Source: Paludibacteraceae bacterium (GTDB lineage Bacteria > Bacteroidota > Bacteroidia > Bacteroidales > Paludibacteraceae). Taken from it: 50,586 bases of DNA. The stretch lies in assembly GCA_905233935.1 (NCBI GenBank), contig CAJOFU010000005.1, forward strand, positions 20,864-71,449. Reading direction: 5' to 3'. Below the pieces are notes generated by a model that saw only the letters and a program-made list of their open reading frames with translations, did not search any database and was not told the origin of the DNA. This document shows positions 44,023 through 50,586 of this stretch, piece after piece. A program made the translations under genes and the position numbers. Positions within the stretch are counted from its first letter, which is position 1. Each line of letters starts with the position of its first letter.

Positions 44023-45978
44023 TTATTCAACCGTCTGTCGGATCTCCTTGATCAAGCGGGTGATCTGCTCCGGAGATTTACCTTGCAGCCGTTCTGTCAG
44101 ATCGGGAATGAGCAGTTCGGCATTGGCGGGCAGGTTGTTGGGATCCTTGACGACTTCGCGGTTCGCCTCGTAGATGAACACCCAGTAGTCGGGGTTGCCG
44201 TAGTAGCGGCGAGCGACCTGCGCGAGGCGCGAACCTTGCAGCACTACCTCGATGACCGGCAACTTATTGCCTTCTGCCTGCTGTTCGCTGACTACTGTCA
44301 GCGTGCTGTCGGTTGAGGGCACCGGCAGGATCTCCACGCGACGGTCTTTGTCGAGCTGGTGTTTGCCGTTGTAGCGGTATGGAACATCCGACCCCAGACC
44401 CTGCACGATGAGTTGCTCGGGCTTGACGCCCAGTTCCATCAGCCGGTTAGCGACGGCTTGCGCACGACGCAACGCAAGGCGCTTGTTGTACGCAGGTTTG
44501 CCGAGCGTACAAGCGTGTCCGTTGACCTGTACCTGCTGCTCGGGGTGACGGGTGAGGATGTCCGCAATGCGGATCAGGATATCTTCGGGTTCGAGGATAG
44601 GTATCGTATCATCGATCTTGAACCAGATCACGGCAGCCTGCATCACTTCCTCGAGTTGCTGGGGTGCAGTGGGGATAATCTCGACAACAGAAGTGGTGTC
44701 GCGTATCGTATCCTGGACGTAGATGTAGATCGTGTCATGAATGACAGGGCAGAAGTCGCATATATTCATTCCGCACTGATCAATAAGGTCGAATATTTGC
44801 CGGCGTATCTCTTCGCAGACGGTATCGGGCTTGATGACCTCTTGCTCGATCCGGACGGTATCAACCAAGCGTACGGTGTCGGGCTTGTCAATTTCGATTA
44901 TAGTGATCTCCTGGAGTCGTTGTTTTTCGCGTTCGGCTTCACGTTCCCTTCGTGCTTGCTCTTCTGCCTCTTTGCGTGCTTCGCGTTCTCTACGGCGACG
45001 ATCACGCTCCTGTTTGTCGTAATCACGCCGTGCTTGTGTCTTGCCGGCGTTGATTGACAGTCCTATCTTCAGCGCCACGCTCCACGGATGAAGTTGCTGC
45101 ACATCGCCTGAACGGAGCACGCCGTCGTAGTCCGCCTCGAAGGGCGATGGGTACTTGCCTTCGCGGTAATACTGATCGAATCCGAGCGGCTGGATCTTGT
45201 TCTTGCCGGTGAGGATATCGTTGAAGTAGTACGTAGCCGTAACGGCGAGCATCAGATCAAGTCGCTTCTGCAAGCGGAAGAGCATACCTAACTCGGAGTA
45301 GGCAGCGTAGTTGACGGTGCGGAGCTTGGTGGCAAAGGTGTTGCTCACCGCAGGAACACTGAAGTCCTCAATCACGCCCGGTATATTGTCAATGATCGTC
45401 AGATCCCAGTGCGCGTACTGCACCTCGTTGTGGAACGAGCCGCCCTGGTTCAGACTGTAGTAGTCGTACACCGGAAAGCCTAACTTCAATCCCGCTACGC
45501 CGTGAAAGCCTACCTTCGACTTAATCGCACGGAATCGCAGCGCCAAGGGCAGTTCGATCATATATATACCTTGTCGTTCGCTCAGGTTCTGCGGCGTAGC
45601 GGTCAGGGTATAGACGTCGCCTTGGTAGTCATGACCGGTCACCACCCACGCCTTGCCAATGGCTGAGCGGCTGGCGTAGGTCGAGAACTGCACGCCTGTG
45701 CCGAGTCCCATCCACGGCAGGAAATAGTAGTTGATGCCCACGCCCGCATTCCACGTCGGTGCGGCAAGGGTGGAAGTGGTATGAGGCGGTGTGTACGACG
45801 AGCCTATCTGCCCGAACTGGAACTGACCGAAGCCGACACCGAAGGTGATGTCGAAGTTCCAACCTTTCTTTATACGGTGCTCCTGTGCTCCGGCTGTGCG
45901 TACGGAGTCGGGTAGTTGTGCTGCAAAGAGCGTAGTGCCAACCAAGAGGGTGATCAGTGTAGCTAATGTCTTGTTCAT
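44023..45978 (-). CDS. Outer-membrane barrel protein with OmpA and LysM domains
   Basis: 651 residues. Signal peptide MNKTLATLITLLVGTTLFAA; a beta-barrel region (~30-310, e.g. WNFDITFGVGFGQFQFG, VGINYYFLPWMGLGTG); a strongly charged, probably coiled-coil helix (~325-375: KQERDRRRREREARKEAEEQ); an OmpA-like domain (~450-555: VNGHACTLGKPAYNKRLALRRAQAV, LDKDRRVEI); and a C-terminal LysM-like domain (~575-625: GSRLAQVARRYYGNPDYW, IYEANREVV). Both terminal domains should bind peptidoglycan. It starts 15 bases after the upstream T9SS surface-protein gene, the same spacing as between the OmpA gene at 9432 and its partner, and probably works with that protein in surface anchoring. Confidence 0.87.
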   Translation of the reverse strand: MNKTLATLITLLVGTTLFAAQLPDSVRTAGAQEHRIKKGWNFDITFGVGFGQFQFGQIGSSYTPPHTTSTLAAPTWNAGVGINYYFLPWMGLGTGVQFSTYASRSAIGKAWVVTGHDYQGDVYTLTATPQNLSERQGIYMIELPLALRFRAIKSKVGFHGVAGLKLGFPVYDYYSLNQGGSFHNEVQYAHWDLTIIDNIPGVIEDFSVPAVSNTFATKLRTVNYAAYSELGMLFRLQKRLDLMLAVTATYYFNDILTGKNKIQPLGFDQYYREGKYPSPFEADYDGVLRSGDVQQLHPWSVALKIGLSINAGKTQARRDYDKQERDRRRREREARKEAEEQARREREAEREKQRLQEITIIEIDKPDTVRLVDTVRIEQEVIKPDTVCEEIRRQIFDLIDQCGMNICDFCPVIHDTIYIYVQDTIRDTTSVVEIIPTAPQQLEEVMQAAVIWFKIDDTIPILEPEDILIRIADILTRHPEQQVQVNGHACTLGKPAYNKRLALRRAQAVANRLMELGVKPEQLIVQGLGSDVPYRYNGKHQLDKDRRVEILPVPSTDSTLTVVSEQQAEGNKLPVIEVVLQGSRLAQVARRYYGNPDYWVFIYEANREVVKDPNNLPANAELLIPDLTERLQGKSPEQITRLIKEIRQTVE

Positions 45979-45993
45979 AGTTGTGTCCTTCCG

Positions 45994-48606
45994 TTATTTG
46001 ACAATCAGTTTTTCGGTTTGCGTCGTGCCGTCGGCGCGGGTGATGCGCACGTGGTAGATACCTGTCACGCGCGGTGCGTCGATGACCATGCTCTCCTTGT
46101 CCGTGCCGGCTGTCAGCACGCGTTCGCCCGTGCCGGAGCAAATCTCTATCGTGCCGCCGTAGCAGGTGACGGTTAGCGGCGCACCGGCATCCACCGGCAC
46201 AGGGTAGAGTGCAGGCATGTGAGCCGACGAACTGTACTCCTCGTTGGGCATAATGATCTCGCACGAGCGGTAGGAGTTGCCCTTGTCGTCGGTGAGCAGC
46301 ACGTAATACACGCCCTGCAGGTCTTTGCCGTTCTCCTGATAGTACTGCCCGGTCTGACCGTCCATGAGCGTACCGTTCTTGTACCACTGGTAGGCTTTGA
46401 AGTGGAGCTTGGGCGCCGGCACTTCGCCGTTGTCCGGGTTGTTGTCAACGTACAGCACGCGGTTGAACTTGGCATGCACGTAGCCGCCAAGCCGTGACTC
46501 GAGTTGTACGCGCTGCACATCGCTGTAGCAACCTATCTCGCGAACGTTGTACGTACCCGCACTCGAACCGACCTGCAGGTCTATATACAGTCCTGACACA
46601 TCCGGCAGAGGCGGTACGTTCTTGATCACTATCGTGCCCGGTTGATGGATCACACCTACGGTGTCGCTCTTGCCCATGTACTTCGCCAACTGACTGCTGT
46701 ACTCGATATAGAACACATCCACCTCGCCGGATTTCTGCTCGTAACTGATGGTTATGTTACTCTCGTTCTGGCAGAACGTTGCACTGCTCTCCGAGCTGAT
46801 GAGTGGTTTGTCCTGAATGTAGGTGGTTATTATCGTATCCGCCGGACAACTCTTGCCGTGGTTGTACTCGTCCCGCACGTTCCATACGTCGGTTGTCTTG
46901 CCTTTGGCTATGATGTGCGAGAACACCTTACCCTTGGAGTCTTGCCAGTATATGGTATCGGGCAGTTGTGTTACGCAAATCGTGCGGGTGAGTTCGCCGG
47001 TCTGCTTGATGCCGTAACTCTCCTTGATCTCGCCATCCGAGCGCACCCACTCGCAGTCGTCCTGACGCACCTCGCGGACGTAGGTATAGGTGTTGCCGCT
47101 CGTTTCGTAAGCGAATACCCCGTAGTAGAGATCCTTGTAGTCACTGGTCGTACCATAAGCGATTACCTCCTCTTTCGAGCCGTTGATACGCAGCCAGCGG
47201 TACTGTAATACGCCTTCGCCGGATGCCGCTTTGGTCTCAAGGACGCTGATCGTCCGCACGTATTCGTCCGGTTCGAAGCATTGCGCCCGTTCGCCGCTCT
47301 CGATTGCTCCGGCATCGAGGGCTTGCATGATATGTATCGTCTGACTGCCGTCGGACAGCGTCCATGTGGTGTGCGAGGTGTTATCCGTGACTTGGCGGAC
47401 GAAGGTGTAGTCCCGTCCCGCCTGCAAGGTTACTATGCTCAGATCAAGCTCGGCACTGGTCGCGCCGCTGATGGCGTTGAGCTTCGTGCCGGACTGCGTG
47501 TACCACTGGTAGAGGTACGTTCCCGAACCGCCTGTAGGACGGGTGGCGGTGATGGTGTAGACTTTGGCGTCATCCACCGTGCAGAACACCAGCTTGTCCG
47601 ACTCCGGCGTGGTGTGCGTATTGATCGAACCGGTGCGCAGGCTGTCGAACACCGTGACGGTATATACGCCCTCGGAGATCTTCTTGCCGCACTCCGTGCC
47701 GTCATCCACATAGCGGTAGAACGTCAGCTTGGCGGTAGCGGCGGTGAGCGTATAACTCAGATCGCCCTTTTCGCTGAGCGGTGTGATGTTCGCTCCCTGC
47801 TCGCTGTTCCGCCACGCGTAGCTGTACGTACCCGAACCCTCGGATGCCGGTTGAAGGGCTTTGACATGGATATCCACCGAACTGTTGCCGTCCAGATACA
47901 GCGTGTCCCACTTGGTAGGTATAACACCCGGGTTCAGGTCGATGGCGATATAGATCGTCTGTTTGCCGGCGGACTGCGTCCACTCGGTGAAACGCGTATC
48001 ATCCTTCGCCTTGCGCAGGAAGACGTACTCCTTGCCCTCTTCGAGCGTTATGCCTGCTGTCTTCAGGTCGCTCAGCTCGAGGTCGCAATCGGTAGCCGGG
48101 TCTATCTTCGTGACGCTTGAGCCTTGCTGAATGAACCACTGGTAGTAGTACGTACCCGTACCGCCTGTCGCCCGCGAGGCTTTGATGGTGTGCTTGTAGG
48201 CGTCCTCGACCGTGCAGAACACCAGACGATCCATGCCCGGGGTGTTGCGTTCGGTTACGGCGCCCGGCTTGAATTGCTTAAAGTACGTCACGATATACAC
48301 GCCGTCGGACAACTTGCCCTCGCAGTGAGTGCTGTCGATGACGTAGCGGTAGTAGTAATACGGTTGCCCGATCTTCGGGTTGCCTACCTTCAGGTTCAGG
48401 TTGCCGTCAGAGCTGAACGGCGTGATGTTACTGCCGTCCGGTTCGTTGCGCCACGCATAACCTATATGCCCCGAACCGCCCGAGGCAGGCTGATAGGCTG
48501 TCAGCTTCAGCGTGGTCGAGTCTTTGTCGTCAAGGTAGATTGTGTCGTGCCGCGGTCTGTCCTCCGGCGCGATGATCACACCGTGTAGCGGAGTTGACCC
48601 ACACAC
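45994..48606 (-). CDS. T9SS surface protein with PKD/Ig-like repeats (3' part)
   Basis: 870 residues without a signal peptide. The frame opens abruptly (GTG at 48606) within a repeat protein, so the start given is only formal. Repeats of ~100 residues alternate motifs such as PASGGSGHIGYAWRN, ATGGTGTYYYQWF and VFCTVEDA, resembling PKD/Ig-like modules of secreted Bacteroidota proteins. Near the end, NRVLYVDN...FKAYQWYKNGTLMDGQTGQYY is homologous to the same position of the 1444-aa and giant proteins, followed by a T9SS type A sorting domain (YPVPVDAGAPLTVTC, GIYHVRITRADG, EKLIVK). Adding one base in the G-run at 48598-48600 joins this frame to the upstream open frame (CVGSTPLHGVI), so the two are probably one gene. 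Confidence 0.82.
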   Translation of the reverse strand: MCGSTPLHGVIIAPEDRPRHDTIYLDDKDSTTLKLTAYQPASGGSGHIGYAWRNEPDGSNITPFSSDGNLNLKVGNPKIGQPYYYYRYVIDSTHCEGKLSDGVYIVTYFKQFKPGAVTERNTPGMDRLVFCTVEDAYKHTIKASRATGGTGTYYYQWFIQQGSSVTKIDPATDCDLELSDLKTAGITLEEGKEYVFLRKAKDDTRFTEWTQSAGKQTIYIAIDLNPGVIPTKWDTLYLDGNSSVDIHVKALQPASEGSGTYSYAWRNSEQGANITPLSEKGDLSYTLTAATAKLTFYRYVDDGTECGKKISEGVYTVTVFDSLRTGSINTHTTPESDKLVFCTVDDAKVYTITATRPTGGSGTYLYQWYTQSGTKLNAISGATSAELDLSIVTLQAGRDYTFVRQVTDNTSHTTWTLSDGSQTIHIMQALDAGAIESGERAQCFEPDEYVRTISVLETKAASGEGVLQYRWLRINGSKEEVIAYGTTSDYKDLYYGVFAYETSGNTYTYVREVRQDDCEWVRSDGEIKESYGIKQTGELTRTICVTQLPDTIYWQDSKGKVFSHIIAKGKTTDVWNVRDEYNHGKSCPADTIITTYIQDKPLISSESSATFCQNESNITISYEQKSGEVDVFYIEYSSQLAKYMGKSDTVGVIHQPGTIVIKNVPPLPDVSGLYIDLQVGSSAGTYNVREIGCYSDVQRVQLESRLGGYVHAKFNRVLYVDNNPDNGEVPAPKLHFKAYQWYKNGTLMDGQTGQYYQENGKDLQGVYYVLLTDDKGNSYRSCEIIMPNEEYSSSAHMPALYPVPVDAGAPLTVTCYGGTIEICSGTGERVLTAGTDKESMVIDAPRVTGIYHVRITRADGTTQTEKLIVK

Positions 48607-49802
48607 GGCATCCAGTCCGGCGCACAGCGGTCGTCGTGAACAAACACACGTAGCATAAAATCACCCGCTGTGTCGCTCTTGATCATCGCCGTCTCGTACC
48701 ACGCCGTATAGTAGAAATATTGGATTGTGTCTTGCTTCAGATCGCGCTCAAGCGTGTCAATGGCATATAGCTGCTTGTCTTGGTCGTAACCGAAACGCAC
48801 AACCATGTAGTGGTGCGTACCAAAACCGTCCTGGGCATAGAACGACTTCTTTTGCCGCAACAGCACATCCTCGCTCTTGACGAGCTCACTGACAGCTACC
48901 TCCTCTTTCCAGCATATCGTGTCTTTGAAGTTGATGCCGTCGAACGTGCCGGGCTTGAGGTCATCCACGCGGCGCGGACGGAAATAGACCGTGCGTTGCT
49001 CTATGTTATTGGCGTTGGTGAGCGTAGCCGTGGTCAGCACATCCGTCTCGGCACACGGGCGGATAACGGTCACCTCGTCGCTCTCGTCTGAGAACTGGAT
49101 CCACGTGCTGCCTACTATCTCCTGCGTCTGCCAGGTGATGTTCGCGCGTTTATCGACACGGAAGTCCTCCGTCAGATCGTTCGCGTGGTTGATCGGGTTC
49201 TGGCTTTCGGTGTCCACTATCACCGGCGCAACCGACAGACGCGACGCATCGGTGTGCTTGAACTTGGTGAGCTGGGGATACAACCCTTGCTCCGTGCTCG
49301 TATGCGAGGTCGTTGTCCAGTTGCTCTTCCCCTTCATGCAATCGAACATCAGGTAGGTCGTATCTACAGCCGTCAAGCCTTTGGCTACCGCACCGGCATC
49401 GAGTTGGACTCTCGGGTTGGATTTATAGACATGATGATCGATTAACTCGACCTTGTCAAATCCTACGAACGCACGCAGTGAATCAACCTCCCTTCCCTTC
49501 AGGGAGGGGTCGGGGGTAGGCTTCTTCGTCCCAAATCCCCAGTAGTTCACCAGCGGCGCTACCGTGATATCAAACGCCCCGTCGCTGAGGGTATAGACCT
49601 CTTCTGCCTCTGCCCACATAGCTTCGAAAGCCGCGTTGGTCGTGGTGTCGCGGTTGGCGTTGATAGCGCTCAATACCGAGTTCGGGTTGAACATACTGAG
49701 GCTGTTGTCAAACGCCAGGAAAGCTGCTTGTATGCTGTCTTGCAAGTCGGCTTTAGCTTCGTAGCGGATGTTGTAGTACGTGCCGAAGACCCGTCTTCCC
49801 AA
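48576..49802 (-). CDS. ApbE N-terminal part joined to surface-protein sequence
   Basis: 408-codon frame. Its first ~150 residues are the N-terminal half of an ApbE-type FAD:protein FMN transferase (FGTYYNIRYEA, FDNSLSMFNPNSVLSAIN, GAFDITVAPLVNYWGFG, VQLDAGAVAKGLT). The rest (DTTYLMFDCMKGKSNW onward) is not ApbE but resembles the beginning of a secreted repeat protein, continuing into the next frame. The flavin-site C-terminal half of ApbE is missing. The true start is probably ATG at 49873, encoding the membrane anchor MRIKKQHIISALLGIGLAALLIWG. One base must be added in the G-run at 49803-49806 to connect it. A repeat insertion (PTPDPSLKGREV) follows WGFGTKK. The gene is either a broken chimera or an assembly join; either way ApbE activity is not expected. 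Confidence 0.75.
   Translation of the reverse strand: MGRRVFGTYYNIRYEAKADLQDSIQAAFLAFDNSLSMFNPNSVLSAINANRDTTTNAAFEAMWAEAEEVYTLSDGAFDITVAPLVNYWGFGTKKPTPDPSLKGREVDSLRAFVGFDKVELIDHHVYKSNPRVQLDAGAVAKGLTAVDTTYLMFDCMKGKSNWTTTSHTSTEQGLYPQLTKFKHTDASRLSVAPVIVDTESQNPINHANDLTEDFRVDKRANITWQTQEIVGSTWIQFSDESDEVTVIRPCAETDVLTTATLTNANNIEQRTVYFRPRRVDDLKPGTFDGINFKDTICWKEEVAVSELVKSEDVLLRQKKSFYAQDGFGTHHYMVVRFGYDQDKQLYAIDTLERDLKQDTIQYFYYTAWYETAMIKSDTAGDFMLRVFVHDDRCAPDWMPCVGQLRYTV
48598..48600 (-). other. Apparent frameshift in G-run
   Basis: Reading GGGG instead of GGG here (coding strand) makes the ApbE/surface frame continue as PCVGSTPLHGVIIAPED into the 870-codon frame. Repeats inside that frame show similar linkers (e.g. 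DSLRTGSIN), supporting continuity. Confidence 0.6.
49487..49521 (-). repeat. In-frame palindromic insertion in apbE part
   Basis: CCTACCCCCGACCCCTCCC then TGAAGGGAAGGGAGG on the coding strand, containing the inverted repeat CCCTCCCTGAAGGGAAGGGAGG-like arms, encodes PTPDPSLKGREV. It resembles a small extragenic-type palindrome read as protein, and sits at a loop of the ApbE fold. Confidence 0.7.
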
Positions 49803-49873
49803 CCCCAGATCAGCAATGCCGCCAAGCCGATGCCCAGCAGCGCACTGATGATATGTTGTTTTTTTATTCGCAT
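49803..49873 (-). pseudogene. Out-of-frame 5' end of the apbE-like gene
   Basis: ATG at 49873 overlaps the stop of the upstream barrel gene (TAATG), a typical coupled start, and encodes a membrane/lipoprotein-like anchor (MRIKKQHIISALLGIGLAALLIWG). The frame then drifts out of ApbE. One extra base in GGGG at 49803-49806 gives ...LIWGLGRRVFGTYYNIRY, the expected continuous sequence. Confidence 0.75.
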
Positions 49874-50586
49874 TAGAACCAAAGTCCGATACCGAGGGTC
49901 GCGTTCAGTTTCTGGTTGTACAGTTTGTCATCGCCGGCTTTGCCGATGAACGCGTTCTGCGTGTTCACATGATCCGGGTTGAGTGAACCCTGTGCGAAGA
50001 TATCCAGTGTCAGGTACTCAAACTCCCACTCTTTGTTGAGCTTGATGCTGATGTTCGTGCAGGCAAATTTCTCGTTGCCGTACAGGTCACTTGCCCAAGG
50101 AGAGAGACCGATCTGACCGCCGAGCGTCAGGCCGATATTGTCCCAGGTATAGTCGTAACCCAACTCGATATACGTACTCCACGCACGTTTCTCGTCGCCG
50201 TTCTCGTCTTCGATCATATCGGCGCCGGCAACAGTGGTGTACCAGTTGATGTAGGCGTTCTGCTCGAAGAAATGGTCAAAACTGTAACCAATCGAGATCT
50301 CCGAAGTAGCGCTACTGAAATCATCGCAGTAGTAGTACTCGGTGAAACCGACAGTGGCACCGTACGCCGTGAAAGTAGCCATAAAATCCACCTCCGGCAT
50401 GAACTTCGTGTAACCGCGACCATCATTCTGGTTCGCCTTCCACATCCAGTCCGAAGCACCGACATTAGCCCATGCACCGGCGCGGAACTGAATCGCCTCG
50501 TCCAGTGCCTTAAATCCTACCAGCGCCTCCGGCTGGAACGACAAACCGCCGTTGTACTGACCACGCCAGATATAACTGCTTACGCC
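49873..50586 (-). CDS. Outer-membrane beta-barrel protein, 5' end outside window
   Basis: The frame is open to the window end (GVSSYIWRGQYNGG precedes the first internal start-like codon), so the signal peptide is missing. About 238 residues are visible. Alternating aromatic and polar strands (GATVGFTEYYYCDDF, SEISIGYSFDHFFE, AWSTYIELGYDYTW, NIGLTLGGQIGLSPW) end in LGIGLWF with a C-terminal Phe, as in outer-membrane barrels. SSYIWRGQ at the first strand recalls the TorF/Gcw_chp-like family of putative porins, but the assignment is tentative. Its stop overlaps the start of the apbE-like gene by one base. Confidence 0.8.
   Translation of the reverse strand, partial: GVSSYIWRGQYNGGLSFQPEALVGFKALDEAIQFRAGAWANVGASDWMWKANQNDGRGYTKFMPEVDFMATFTAYGATVGFTEYYYCDDFSSATSEISIGYSFDHFFEQNAYINWYTTVAGADMIEDENGDEKRAWSTYIELGYDYTWDNIGLTLGGQIGLSPWASDLYGNEKFACTNISIKLNKEWEFEYLTLDIFAQGSLNPDHVNTQNAFIGKAGDDKLYNQKLNATLGIGLWF

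Overview
The window comes from a member of the Bacteroidota, most likely an uncultured Bacteroidales. This follows from the gene types: a MurF-Alr fusion, a NagB-like/PIG-L fusion, a SpoIID/LytB protein, an ApbE-type protein, N-terminally repeat-rich cell-surface proteins ending in what look like type IX secretion (T9SS) type A sorting domains, CotH proteins with similar tails, and OmpA-family barrel proteins. There are no obvious strong Shine-Dalgarno sites. No tRNA, rRNA, CRISPR array, transposase or integrase gene was seen.

Layout. 1-3256 (+): two tandem CotH-type surface proteins, the first cut by the window edge. 3263-9392 (+): a compact gene run of gltX, a NagB-like/PIG-L fusion, a family 2 glycosyltransferase and a SpoIID/LytB protein. 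9432-16986 (+): an OmpA-family protein, a 1444-aa repeat protein with five 100-aa repeats, and a second OmpA-family protein, closely spaced or overlapping. 17251-18405 (+): a Fic protein. 18406-18923: a repeat- and hairpin-rich leader. 18924-35003 (+): one giant 16-kb gene for a 5359-aa surface protein made of Ig-like repeats arranged in ~1.5-kb super-repeats. 35585-40750 (+): ftsY, a PaaI-type thioesterase, a murF-alr fusion with most of the second half of MurF missing, and an orphan ABC ATPase. 40771-50586 (-): clpB without its N-terminal domain, prmA, an OmpA/LysM protein, a T9SS surface protein joined upstream to the first part of an ApbE gene (two apparent single-base frameshifts), and a partial outer-membrane barrel protein.

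Two unexplained things stand out. First, four intergenic regions (16985-17239, 35031-35530, 36561-36988, 37590-37975) hold versions of one composite unit: a left and a right folded element with related AT-rich termini in opposite orientation. Stem arms change together between copies, so the fold appears to be conserved. One copy has lost the left core as if by deletion between its flanking repeats. Second, many conserved enzymes carry short, word-like repetitive insertions in frame. The same repeat families occur in unrelated genes: CotH and prmA share one, murF-alr and the ABC ATPase share another, and spoIID and alr share a third in opposite orientations. Together these suggest a genome colonised by small repeat elements, both intergenic and protein-coding.

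Several core genes also look damaged or remodelled (MurF half, ABC Walker B strand, ClpB N-domain, NagB catalytic residues, ApbE). It should be checked whether these are real biology or assembly error before functions are inferred.
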